Below, in pieces: positions 17,556-25,763 of a stretch of DNA of 64,000 nucleotides (position 1 is the stretch's first letter; the number at the start of each line of letters is the position of its first letter). The stretch covers positions 310,001 to 374,000 of the forward strand of contig NZ_JBHULZ010000023.1 of NCBI RefSeq assembly GCF_042684705.1, given 5' to 3'. The translations under genes were made by a program, and so were the position numbers. The DNA comes from Mesonia sediminis (lineage in GTDB: Bacteria > Bacteroidota > Bacteroidia > Flavobacteriales > Flavobacteriaceae). Below the pieces are notes generated by a model. It did not search any database. It saw nothing but the letters and a program-made list of their open reading frames with translations, and was not told where the DNA came from.

Positions 17556-17574
17556 CAAAGATAGTATATCTTTG
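17556..17574. promoter_or_regulatory. Face-to-face -7 boxes in a perfect palindrome (divergent promoters)
   Basis: The inverted repeat CAAAGATA-GTA-TATCTTTG gives TATCTTTG, a perfect TAnnTTTG -7 box, on both strands. The plus box (17567-17574) precedes the acyltransferase ATG at 17592. The minus box (17563-17556) precedes the rhomboid ATG at 17537. Only 3 bases separate them, so the two polymerases should not bind at once. Confidence 0.6.
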
Positions 17575-17591
17575 CAACAAAATGCACCTCC

Positions 17592-18491
17592 ATGCAACGA
17601 TTGATATTTGTTATTAGTTACCCTTTTTTATGGGTTCTTGCCATTTTACCATTTCCATTACTTTATATGATTTCTGATTTTGTCTACTTGTGGGTTTATC
17701 ATGTAATTGGCTATAGAAGAAAAGTAGTAGAACAAAATCTTGCTTTGGCTTTTCCAAAATTATCAGCCAGTAAAAGAAATAAAATCCGTAAAGAATTTTA
17801 TCATTATTTTTGCGATTCATTTTTAGAAATGATTAAAACCCTAAAAATGAGCGATGAACAACTAAAAACCCGTTTTAAGATTTTAAATCCAGAATTGCTC
17901 AAAGAAATAGAAGGCCAGAAAAAAAGTTATATTTTATTAATGGGTCATTATGCTAGCTATGAATGGGTTCACGCATTGCACTTTCATTCTATTACTTTTA
18001 AAGCTTATGGTGTTTATAAGCCTATTAAAAATAAATATTTTGACAAGCTTATTCGCAAAATTAGAGGAAAGTACAATACCCACATGCTGCCCAACAAAAC
18101 AGTGCCTAAAATAATGTTAAAAAATAAAAAAAATAAAACATTAAGCAGTTATGGCTTGGTTGCCGACCAATCTCCAAGACCCAAAAACGCAAAACACTAT
18201 GTAAACTTTTTTAATCATAAAGTCCCCTCATTCGTCGGACCTGAATATCTTGCTAAAAAACTGAATCTTAGCGTTGTTTACCTTAAGGTTAATAAGGTAA
18301 AAAGAGGAAGATACGAAGCTGAATTACTACCTATAACCTATACCCCTAAGCGTTACGAGGATTTTAAATTAACCGATTTGTATTACGATTTACTCGAAAA
18401 ACAAATAAACGAAAATCCTGCTTATTATTTATGGACACACAAAAGATGGAAACACAAATTGAGTGGATTTGATGCTGAAAAGACTTCTTAA
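17592..18491 (+). CDS. Lipid A-type lysophospholipid acyltransferase (LpxL/HtrB family)
   Basis: A 299-residue inner-membrane-anchored acyltransferase that adds a secondary acyl chain to the lipid A precursor. An N-terminal hydrophobic anchor covers about residues 3-40. The catalytic H(X4)E motif is HYASYE (about 118-123). The downstream ADQSPR segment and FFNHKVPSFVGPEYLAKK match the acceptor-side motif of this family, and the C-terminal YLWTHKRWK ending is also typical. Length is normal. I cannot tell from sequence whether it is the LpxL or LpxM type, or a Bacteroidota ornithine-lipid variant. Transcribed divergently from the rhomboid gene. Confidence 0.92.
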   Translation: MQRLIFVISYPFLWVLAILPFPLLYMISDFVYLWVYHVIGYRRKVVEQNLALAFPKLSASKRNKIRKEFYHYFCDSFLEMIKTLKMSDEQLKTRFKILNPELLKEIEGQKKSYILLMGHYASYEWVHALHFHSITFKAYGVYKPIKNKYFDKLIRKIRGKYNTHMLPNKTVPKIMLKNKKNKTLSSYGLVADQSPRPKNAKHYVNFFNHKVPSFVGPEYLAKKLNLSVVYLKVNKVKRGRYEAELLPITYTPKRYEDFKLTDLYYDLLEKQINENPAYYLWTHKRWKHKLSGFDAEKTS

Positions 18492-18518
18492 AATCATTAC
18501 AATTTAGTTAAAAGTTTT

Positions 18519-18526
18519 TAAATTTG
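18519..18526 (+). promoter_or_regulatory. Putative -7 box for PNGase F gene
   Basis: TAAATTTG matches TAnnTTTG exactly, 23 bases before the ATG at 18550. The -33 region is T-rich without a clear TTTG. Confidence 0.45.
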
Positions 18527-18549
18527 ATAACAACTAAACTTTAACTAAA

Positions 18550-19914
18550 ATGATTTTAAAAAACCACATTTGCAAAACGCTATTTTTGTGTTTTCTGGGC
18601 TTTACAGCTGTATTGTTTTCTTGCAGTGATGATGATTCTTCCACTGTTTCCGAAGAAGATAAAACCTTGCTAATTTCAACTAATATTAACAGTTTAACTT
18701 TTGAAGACACAGAACTAGGAAGTAGCAGTAATCGAAATTTTTCATTGCAATATGCAAACCTCAACGCTCCTATTAAAATTACAACCATGGGAGATTTCCA
18801 AATTGGATTTGATCTGGAAAATTTATCCAAAAGTATTGATATTTCAAATGAGGATGAGGAAACTACAAAAACTATTTACGTAAAATTTACACCTACCCAA
18901 ACTGGTTTACAAAACAGTGAGTTAAAAATTGTAAATGGTGATGAATTCGAAAAAATTATCACTTTACAAGCAAAAGGAAAAGTGAAAACCATAACGATGA
19001 GCACCTTTTCAGATAAGCGTGTGGCCTTTGGTAATGGACACGACCAATCAGCGGTTCAAAGTTTTGATTTTCCTACCGATATTGATAAAGTTTCCCAAAT
19101 TAAAATGTTTGTAAAACTAAGATGTCCAGCCGGTGGCTGTGATGAATGGGATGTTTTTGCTAATGTAAAGGTAAAAGACCCTGCAACTGGTGAATTTTAT
19201 GAAATGGGCAGGTTTATAACCCCTTACTGGAATGACAACAGCCAACTTCCTCGTGGTTTTGAATATGATGTTACCGATTTTAAATCTTTACTTACCGGAA
19301 ATAATGAATTGCGTATTCGTACAGAATGTTGGAATAGTAAAGGTTACCTAGTATCGGTTGAGTTTGATTTTATTTATGGTACACCTGAATATAAGTATTC
19401 AGCCATAGTACCGATTATTGCTTATGATGATTGGTCATCTTCGGGAGTTCCTTATGGAAAAACACATAATTTTGATCTCGATAAGTCGGTAAGTATACCT
19501 AATGAAGCCGAAAAAATACATTTGCGCTCTACTATTTCTGGTTGGGGACATGCGACACCTTATGATAGTGGCGGAAGAGGTTGTGCAGAATGGTGCTACA
19601 GAACCCATTATATAAAAATAAATGGTACTCAAAAATATACGCACGATTTGGGACCCATTGGTTGTGCACAAAACCCAGTAAGTAATCAAGAGCCAGGAAA
19701 CTGGAAACCTGATCGCGCTGGTTGGTGCCCTGGTATGGAGGTTCCCATAAGAATTGATGAAATGGAAAGTACCTGGGCTGGTCAGTCCTTTAATTTTGAA
19801 TATGATTATGAAAACTGGACCAACAACGGTGCTAATGGTGACGCTTTTTATGCCACCAACACCTTTGTCGTAGTACAAAGTAACAATCCAATTAGTCCCG
19901 CGATTGTGAATTAA
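18550..19914 (+). CDS. PNGase F-type N-glycan amidase lipoprotein
   Basis: A 454-residue secreted lipoprotein (lipobox LFSC, Cys25). Residues about 38-145 form an Ig-like domain with the KFTPTQTGLQNSELKI pattern of ASH or choice-of-anchor domains. Residues 150-454 align well, by recall, with peptide-N4-(N-acetyl-beta-glucosaminyl)asparagine amidase F of Elizabethkingia, which frees intact N-glycans from asparagine. The catalytic residues correspond: Asp201 in CDEWD (D60 of mature PNGase F), Glu259 in RTECW (E118) and Glu347 in CAEWC (E206). DRAGWCPGM and the conserved cysteines are also kept. The extra N-terminal domain and lipid anchor suggest cell-surface or periplasmic action on host or environmental glycoproteins. 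It is followed by a strong terminator. Confidence 0.95.
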   Translation: MILKNHICKTLFLCFLGFTAVLFSCSDDDSSTVSEEDKTLLISTNINSLTFEDTELGSSSNRNFSLQYANLNAPIKITTMGDFQIGFDLENLSKSIDISNEDEETTKTIYVKFTPTQTGLQNSELKIVNGDEFEKIITLQAKGKVKTITMSTFSDKRVAFGNGHDQSAVQSFDFPTDIDKVSQIKMFVKLRCPAGGCDEWDVFANVKVKDPATGEFYEMGRFITPYWNDNSQLPRGFEYDVTDFKSLLTGNNELRIRTECWNSKGYLVSVEFDFIYGTPEYKYSAIVPIIAYDDWSSSGVPYGKTHNFDLDKSVSIPNEAEKIHLRSTISGWGHATPYDSGGRGCAEWCYRTHYIKINGTQKYTHDLGPIGCAQNPVSNQEPGNWKPDRAGWCPGMEVPIRIDEMESTWAGQSFNFEYDYENWTNNGANGDAFYATNTFVVVQSNNPISPAIVN

Positions 19915-19932
19915 TCAACTAATTTATTGTAC

Positions 19933-19971
19933 AAAAAAAGCCTTTCGAAATGATCCCGAAAGGCTTTTTTT
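19933..19971. terminator. Bidirectional terminator, PNGase F / glmM
   Basis: The stem AAAAAGCCTTTCG / CGAAAGGCTTTTT, with a short loop, is flanked by A- and T-runs on both sides between convergent genes ending at 19914 and 19989. Confidence 0.9.
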
Positions 19972-19988
19972 ATTTCTTAAAAGACTTA

Positions 19989-21371
19989 TTAGCTTAAACT
20001 TTCCAATTCATTCATAAATCTTTCTGCCAATTCGTCGGCTTGTTTTTGAGTTTTTGCCTCAGTATAAATACGAATAATTGGTTCTGTATTTGACTTTCTA
20101 AGGTGCACCCAACTTTCTAAAAAATCAATTTTTACTCCGTCCACAGTACTCACCTCTTCATTGCTGTATTGCTTCGCCATCGTATCAAGTAAAGCATCAA
20201 TATTTAAATCAGGAGTAAGCTGGGCTTTATTTTTGCTCATATAATAGCTCGGATAGGTTTTTCTAACCTCAGAAAGACTAAGTTTTTTATGTGCTAAATG
20301 AGATAAGAAAAGTGCAATACCTACGAGGCTGTCTCTACCATAATGCAAATTAGGTAAAATTATCCCTCCGTTTCCTTCTCCCCCTATAACCGCTTGCTTT
20401 TCTTTCATCAAAGCTACAACATTTACTTCACCAACGGCACTGGCAAAATACGATCCGCCGTGTTTTTGAGTAACATCGCGCAATGCCCTAGAAGAGGATA
20501 AATTACTTACAGTATTGCCTTTTTGTTTACCTAAAACATAATCCGCTACAGCTACCAAAGTATACTCTTCTCCAAACATAGCTCCATTTTCATCAATAAA
20601 GGCTAACCGGTCAACATCTGGATCAACCACAATCCCCATATCTGCATTTTCCTGAACTACCCGTTCGCTAAGATCTGTCAAGTGTTCTTTTAATGGCTCT
20701 GGGTTATGCGGAAACTCCCCAGTAGGATCGCAAAACAATTTAACCGTTTCAACCCCCAAACGATCAAGTAAGCGCGGTACCGCTATGCCTCCCGTAGAGT
20801 TTACGCCATCTACTACTACTCTAAAATCGGCAGCTTTGATAGCTTCTACATCTACCCAATCTAATGCTAAAATTTCATCGATATGCAAATCTATATAAGC
20901 CTGATTTTTGGTAATTTTCCCTAATTCATCCACTAATGCAAAAGAAAATGATTCGTCTTCGGCAATCTCTAAAATTCGTTTTCCATCAGCAGCATTTAAA
21001 AATTCACCTTTATAATTTAGTAATTTTAGCGCATTCCATTGTTTTGGGTTATGGCTAGCTGTTAGAATTATGCCGCCGTCTGCATGCTCTAACTTTACGG
21101 CCATTTCTACGGTTGGAGTAGTTGATAAATCTAGATCTATTACTTGTATACCCATTCCTACTAAAGTATTCATGACCAATTGCTGAATCATAGCTCCAGA
21201 TATTCTGGCATCTCGTCCAATTACAACTCTGTAGGTTTCTTTATTCCTATCTTCTTTTAGCCAGGTCCCGTAAGCAGCGGCGTATTTTACGGCATCTATA
21301 GGGGTAAGATTATCTCCTACCCTACCACCAATTGTACCTCTAATTCCTGAAATTGATTTTATAAGTGTCAT
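19989..21371 (-). CDS. glmM: Phosphoglucosamine mutase
   Basis: A 460-residue alpha-D-phosphohexomutase that interconverts glucosamine-6-phosphate and glucosamine-1-phosphate for UDP-GlcNAc, peptidoglycan and lipopolysaccharide. The phosphoserine motif is TASHNPKQWNALK, the metal loop DPDVDRLAFID, the sugar-specificity loop GEGNGGIILP, and the phosphate-binding loop RKSNTEPIIRIYTEA. Family members can act on mannose or glucose phosphates as well. GlmM is the best guess from the MTLIKSISGIRGTIGG start and because this is the common single copy in Flavobacteriaceae. It has the best promoter in the window and no coupled neighbour. Confidence 0.88.
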   Translation of the reverse strand: MTLIKSISGIRGTIGGRVGDNLTPIDAVKYAAAYGTWLKEDRNKETYRVVIGRDARISGAMIQQLVMNTLVGMGIQVIDLDLSTTPTVEMAVKLEHADGGIILTASHNPKQWNALKLLNYKGEFLNAADGKRILEIAEDESFSFALVDELGKITKNQAYIDLHIDEILALDWVDVEAIKAADFRVVVDGVNSTGGIAVPRLLDRLGVETVKLFCDPTGEFPHNPEPLKEHLTDLSERVVQENADMGIVVDPDVDRLAFIDENGAMFGEEYTLVAVADYVLGKQKGNTVSNLSSSRALRDVTQKHGGSYFASAVGEVNVVALMKEKQAVIGGEGNGGIILPNLHYGRDSLVGIALFLSHLAHKKLSLSEVRKTYPSYYMSKNKAQLTPDLNIDALLDTMAKQYSNEEVSTVDGVKIDFLESWVHLRKSNTEPIIRIYTEAKTQKQADELAERFMNELESLS

Positions 21372-21394
21372 CTATTTTGTATTAATTAAAAAAA

Positions 21395-21425
21395 CAAATA
21401 TACTGTTGTATTGTAAGCTTGCAAA
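21395..21425 (-). promoter_or_regulatory. Strong flavobacterial promoter for glmM
   Basis: On the minus strand TTTG (21425-21422), 19 bases, then TATATTTG (21402-21395): both elements match the Bacteroidota sigma consensus exactly with ideal spacing. The predicted start near 21388 gives a leader of about 17 bases. Confidence 0.75.
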
Positions 21426-21464
21426 ATACTTGTTTAAACAAAGCCTTTCTCCTATCTTGTGCCT

Positions 21465-22088
21465 ATGAATTATTTGGCACATATTTATTTATCTCAAGAA
21501 AGGCCAATGGTCACTTTGGGCAATTTTATGGCTGATGCCGTAAAAGGTAACGATTATCAAAATTATAGCACAGCTATTAAAAAGGGAATATTACTTCATC
21601 GTTCTATAGATAGCTATACCGATAGTCATCCTATAGTATATCAAAGTGCTCATCGGTTTTTCAACAAATTTAGACACTATAATAAGGTAATTAATGATGT
21701 GCTGTACGATCACTTCTTAGCCGTTAATTGGGCCGAGTATAGCATTGTAAACCTAGATGATTTTATTGAGAATTTTTATATTTTACTTGACCAACATAAA
21801 TCGGTTTTACCGCAAAAAGTGAATCAGTTTTACCCTATTATGATTAAGCAAAATTGGCTCAAAAGTTACCAAAGTATATCGGGAATTACTCAAATACTAG
21901 ATCAAATGTCACGTCGCATTCCTACCAAGGCACCATTATCAGAAGCCGTTCCCATTATGCAAAATCATTATTTACCTATGCAGAATGAGTTTAAAATTTT
22001 CTTTACGGATTTAATACAGCACTCCCAAGAAAAGCTGGCACTTTTAGATAAAGAATATCCTGAGGAAACAAATGAAAAATTTTATTAA
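21465..22088 (+). CDS. ACP phosphodiesterase-like (AcpH/DUF479) protein
   Basis: A 207-residue protein of the AcpH family, which in E. coli removes 4'-phosphopantetheine from acyl carrier protein. Conserved features are MNYLAHIYLS at the start, GNFMADAVKGN, and GILLHRSIDSYTDSHP, which carries the His and Asp residues of an HD-like metal site. VINDVLYDHFLAVNW follows. The frame is open to a GTG at 21459, but the ATG at 21465 gives the standard family N-terminus. A TTG-N20-TATCTTGT promoter-like pair (21430-21460) would make the message nearly leaderless. It is 66 bases before uvrA, which may or may not be co-transcribed. Confidence 0.87.
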   Translation: MNYLAHIYLSQERPMVTLGNFMADAVKGNDYQNYSTAIKKGILLHRSIDSYTDSHPIVYQSAHRFFNKFRHYNKVINDVLYDHFLAVNWAEYSIVNLDDFIENFYILLDQHKSVLPQKVNQFYPIMIKQNWLKSYQSISGITQILDQMSRRIPTKAPLSEAVPIMQNHYLPMQNEFKIFFTDLIQHSQEKLALLDKEYPEETNEKFY

Positions 22089-22154
22089 AGGTTTAAGATT
22101 GGTATTTTCACTATAAGCTAATATTGGCTAAATTAGCAGTCTGCAAAAATTGTT

Positions 22155-25001
22155 ATGAAAAACTCTGAAGATTTTATAGAAGTACTGGGCGCTCGCGTGC
22201 ATAATTTAAAAAATATTGATGTCAAGATTCCGCGAGATCAACTGGTGGTAATTACCGGTCTCAGCGGTTCGGGTAAGTCGTCTTTGGCATTTGATACCAT
22301 ATATGCAGAAGGCCAACGTAGGTATATAGAAACGTTTTCGGCTTATGCTAGGCAATTTTTAGGTGGCCTTGAAAGACCTGATGTAGATAAAATTGAAGGA
22401 CTTTCTCCCGTCATTGCTATAGAACAAAAGACCACGAGTAAAAGTCCACGAAGTACTGTTGGTACAATTACCGAAATTTACGATTTCCTCCGACTTTTAT
22501 ACGCGCGGGCTTCTGATGCCTATAGTTATGAAACGGGAGAGAAAATGGTAAGTTATAGTGATGAACAGATTCAAGAACTAATTACTAAAGATTATCTAGG
22601 GCAACGGATTAACATTCTTGCACCAGTTATCCGTTCCCGTAAAGGGCATTATCGTGAATTATTTGAACAAATAGCTAAACAGGGTTTTGTAAAGGTACGT
22701 GTCGATGGTGAGATTATCGATATAGAAAAAGGCATGAAGCTAGATCGGTATAAAACCCATGATATTGAGATTGTCATAGACCGATTAGCTATTGACGAAA
22801 CAGAGAATACGCAAAAAAGATTATACAATAGTATACTAACCGCCTTAGACCATGGAGAAGATGTACTTATGATTATTAAACATGGAGATAAAAAAGAGCG
22901 GTACTTTAGTCGGACCCTGATGTGTCCTACTACGGGTATCTCTTACCCTAATCCAGAGCCTAATAACTTTTCTTTTAATTCACCAAAAGGAGCCTGTCCT
23001 GTTTGCAATGGTATTGGCGAGTTGTATCAAGTAAACATAGAAAAAATTATTCCAGACAATAAGAAGTCTATTCAAGCAGGCGGTTTAATACCTTATGGTG
23101 CATACAAAAAAAACTGGGCTTTTAAACAGTTAGAACTTATAGCGCAACGCTATGATTTTAATCTTAGCGATCCCATAAAAAAAATACCCCAAGAAGCACT
23201 CAATTTGATATTGCATGGGGGTAAAGAAAAATTCACTTCAAATTCTAAGGATTTAGGTGTTAAACGTTCACATAAAATAGATTTTGAAGGCGTAATACCT
23301 TTTATAGATAAAACTTTTAACGACAATGATTCTAGGAAATTAAAAAGATGGGCCAAGGCTTTTATGGATAGAATTGACTGTACCACTTGCGCAGGAACTA
23401 GATTGCGTAAAGAGAGTTTATATTTTAAAGTCAATCATTTAAACATTGCTCAGCTAGCTCAAATGGATATCGCTACTCTAAGTGTTTGGTTTGCTAAGAT
23501 AAAACAACAGCTTAGTAAAAAACAAATTCAAATTGCCGAAGAAATTATTAAAGAAATTCAAACCCGCCTACAGTTTTTACTTGATGTAGGGCTAGATTAT
23601 CTTAATCTTAACCGAAGTGCGAAAAGTCTATCTGGTGGTGAGGCACAACGTATACGCTTGGCAACGCAAATTGGCTCGCAATTGGTCGGGGTACTCTATA
23701 TATTAGATGAACCTAGCATAGGCTTGCACCAACGTGATAATGAAAAATTAATCAATTCTCTACTCAATTTACGAGACGTAGGTAACTCTGTAATTGTAGT
23801 AGAGCACGACAAGGATATGATTGAACGTGCAGACTATGTTATTGACATAGGTCCTAAGGCAGGTAGAAATGGCGGTGAAATTATAAGCGAAGGTAGTCCC
23901 AAACAATTATTAAAACAGAATACCCTAACGGCATCTTATTTAAATGGAAAGGTTGCGATTGAAATACCAGAGAAAAGAAGAGAAGGTAACGGTAAAAAAA
24001 TAATTCTTAAAGGCGCCACGGGTAACAATTTAAAAAATATTACAGCTACTTTCCCCTTAGGAAAAATGATTGTAGTTACCGGTGTTTCAGGAAGTGGTAA
24101 ATCAACCCTTATTAATGAAACGCTATATCCGATCATGAATGCGCATTATTTTAATGGGGTTAAAGAACCCAAACCCTATAAAAACATAAAGGGTCTTGAA
24201 CATATAGATAAAGTTATAGACATTAATCAGTCTCCAATAGGCAGAACACCACGATCTAATCCTGCCACTTATACAGGAGTTTTTTCTGAAATTAGAAGTT
24301 TATTTGCTAAAACACCCGAAGCCCAAATAAGAGGTTATAAGCCAGGAAGGTTTAGCTTTAACGTAAAAGGCGGAAGGTGCGAAACTTGTCGTGGAGCAGG
24401 TTTACGGGTTATTGAAATGAATTTTTTACCTGATGTTTTCGTGGAATGCGAAACATGCCAAGGCAAACGCTTTAATAGAGAAACACTCGAAATTCGTTAC
24501 AAAGGAAAATCTATTAACGATGTTTTAGAGATGACCATCGATGAAGCTACAGATTTTTTTGAACCGGTACCTAAGATTTACAGGAAGCTCAAAACCATTC
24601 AAGATGTAGGTCTTGGATATATCAGTTTGGGACAGCAAAGCACTACACTATCGGGTGGCGAAGCGCAACGCATAAAATTGGCTACAGAATTATCAAAGAG
24701 AGATACTGGTAATACCTTTTATATTCTAGATGAACCCACCACTGGATTGCATTTTGAAGATGTAAATGTATTGATGAAGGTACTAAATCAATTGGTGAAT
24801 AAAGGGAATACTGTATTAATTATAGAACATAATATGGATGTAATTAAATTGGCAGATCATATTATTGACATCGGTTTTGAGGGAGGTAAAAACGGTGGAG
24901 AAATTGTAGCGACCGGTACCCCAGAAGAGATAGTAAAACAAAGTAAAAGCTATACTGCCCAATTCTTGGCAAAAGAGATTGGTACTAACAAATTAAAATA
25001 A
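22155..25001 (+). CDS. uvrA: Excinuclease ABC subunit A
   Basis: A 948-residue DNA-damage sensor of nucleotide excision repair. It loads UvrB at lesions and works in the cytoplasm. Two ABC ATPase modules are present: Walker A GLSGSGKSS near residue 35 and GVSGSGKST near 645. Two LSGGEAQRI signatures are present, and zinc modules with CPVCNGIG, CETCRGAG and CETCQGKRF. Length and order match the family (about 940 residues). All key residues that I can see are intact. A LOG-family gene starts 16 bases after its stop, so the two are probably co-transcribed, as is common in flavobacteria. Confidence 0.98.
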   Translation: MKNSEDFIEVLGARVHNLKNIDVKIPRDQLVVITGLSGSGKSSLAFDTIYAEGQRRYIETFSAYARQFLGGLERPDVDKIEGLSPVIAIEQKTTSKSPRSTVGTITEIYDFLRLLYARASDAYSYETGEKMVSYSDEQIQELITKDYLGQRINILAPVIRSRKGHYRELFEQIAKQGFVKVRVDGEIIDIEKGMKLDRYKTHDIEIVIDRLAIDETENTQKRLYNSILTALDHGEDVLMIIKHGDKKERYFSRTLMCPTTGISYPNPEPNNFSFNSPKGACPVCNGIGELYQVNIEKIIPDNKKSIQAGGLIPYGAYKKNWAFKQLELIAQRYDFNLSDPIKKIPQEALNLILHGGKEKFTSNSKDLGVKRSHKIDFEGVIPFIDKTFNDNDSRKLKRWAKAFMDRIDCTTCAGTRLRKESLYFKVNHLNIAQLAQMDIATLSVWFAKIKQQLSKKQIQIAEEIIKEIQTRLQFLLDVGLDYLNLNRSAKSLSGGEAQRIRLATQIGSQLVGVLYILDEPSIGLHQRDNEKLINSLLNLRDVGNSVIVVEHDKDMIERADYVIDIGPKAGRNGGEIISEGSPKQLLKQNTLTASYLNGKVAIEIPEKRREGNGKKIILKGATGNNLKNITATFPLGKMIVVTGVSGSGKSTLINETLYPIMNAHYFNGVKEPKPYKNIKGLEHIDKVIDINQSPIGRTPRSNPATYTGVFSEIRSLFAKTPEAQIRGYKPGRFSFNVKGGRCETCRGAGLRVIEMNFLPDVFVECETCQGKRFNRETLEIRYKGKSINDVLEMTIDEATDFFEPVPKIYRKLKTIQDVGLGYISLGQQSTTLSGGEAQRIKLATELSKRDTGNTFYILDEPTTGLHFEDVNVLMKVLNQLVNKGNTVLIIEHNMDVIKLADHIIDIGFEGGKNGGEIVATGTPEEIVKQSKSYTAQFLAKEIGTNKLK

Positions 25002-25017
25002 ATAACATTATAAGTAA

Positions 25018-25713
25018 ATGAATATGAGAAACGAAAAAAGACACAAGGGATGGAATGAGATTAAAACCAATGACAGTTGGGCCATTTTCAAAATAATGGG
25101 TGAATTTGTTGAAGGCTATGAAAAAATGAGCCGAATTGGTCCTTGTGTTTCAATATTTGGATCGGCACGTACTAAAGAAGATCACAAATATTACCAATTG
25201 GCACAAAGCGTTGCTGCCAAAATTGTAGAACACGGCTACGGTGTCATTACAGGAGGTGGTCCTGGTATTATGGAAGCTGGAAATAAAGGCGCGCACCAAG
25301 CAGGTGGTGTTTCGGTTGGTTTAAACATAGATTTGCCTTTTGAACAGCATGACAATCCCTATATTGATAAGGATAAAAACTTAAATTTTGACTACTTCTT
25401 TGTGCGTAAAGTAATGTTTGTAAAATATTCTCAAGGTTTTGTAGTAATGCCAGGTGGTTTTGGCACATTAGATGAACTATTTGAAGCCATCACGCTAATA
25501 CAAACTCATAAAATAGATAAATTTCCTATCATCTTAGTGGGGCGCGAATTTTGGGGAGGTTTATTTGACTGGGTCAAAACAACATTGTTAGACTCTTTTA
25601 AAAATATCAGCGCAAGCGACATGGATTTAATACAATTGGTTGACACCGAAGAAGAGGTTATTGAGATACTCAATAAGTTCTACGATGAATTTAATTTAAG
25701 TCCGAATTTTTAA
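25018..25713 (+). CDS. LOG-family (TIGR00730) nucleotide hydrolase
   Basis: A 231-residue Rossmann-like protein of the LOG (Lonely Guy) family. The motifs GGGPGIMEAGNKGA and PGGFGTLDELFE, with the catalytic Arg/Glu region, are intact. Plant and some bacterial members hydrolyse cytokinin riboside 5'-monophosphates. Bacterial members also act as general nucleoside 5'-monophosphate N-glycosidases. The N-terminal extension (RNEKRHKGWNEIKTNDSWAIFKIMGE-like, split here for length) is typical of the larger bacterial subgroup. A second, shorter paralogue lies at 44121-44729. It sits 16 bases after uvrA and is followed by a hairpin terminator that touches the next start codon. Confidence 0.9.
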   Translation: MNMRNEKRHKGWNEIKTNDSWAIFKIMGEFVEGYEKMSRIGPCVSIFGSARTKEDHKYYQLAQSVAAKIVEHGYGVITGGGPGIMEAGNKGAHQAGGVSVGLNIDLPFEQHDNPYIDKDKNLNFDYFFVRKVMFVKYSQGFVVMPGGFGTLDELFEAITLIQTHKIDKFPIILVGREFWGGLFDWVKTTLLDSFKNISASDMDLIQLVDTEEEVIEILNKFYDEFNLSPNF

Positions 25714-25723
25714 TAAAATAGAT

Positions 25724-25763
25724 GGGTACTTACATATTAAAAGTAAGTACCCCTAGTTTTTTT
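25724..25763 (+). terminator. Terminator hairpin abutting the next start codon
   Basis: A perfect 10-bp stem GGGTACTTAC (25724-25733) / GTAAGTACCC (25743-25752) is followed by a run of seven T residues (25757-25763). The T-run ends exactly where the ATG of the M1-like gene begins (25764). It may work as an attenuator for that gene. Confidence 0.8.

Noticed and set aside
17538..17597. N-terminal extension of the rhomboid protein with several cysteines
   Set aside because: It would run through the divergent promoter palindrome and overlap the start of the acyltransferase gene; the ATG at 17537 opens the first membrane helix.
19435..19878. A 147-residue open frame on the minus strand inside the PNGase F gene
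   Set aside because: It is fully antisense to a strongly supported enzyme, has no promoter or family pattern, and its composition mirrors the opposite coding strand.
25722..25763. Fourteen extra N-terminal residues for the M1-like protein
   Set aside because: These codons form the terminator stem and T-run, and the signal peptide fits only from the ATG at 25764.
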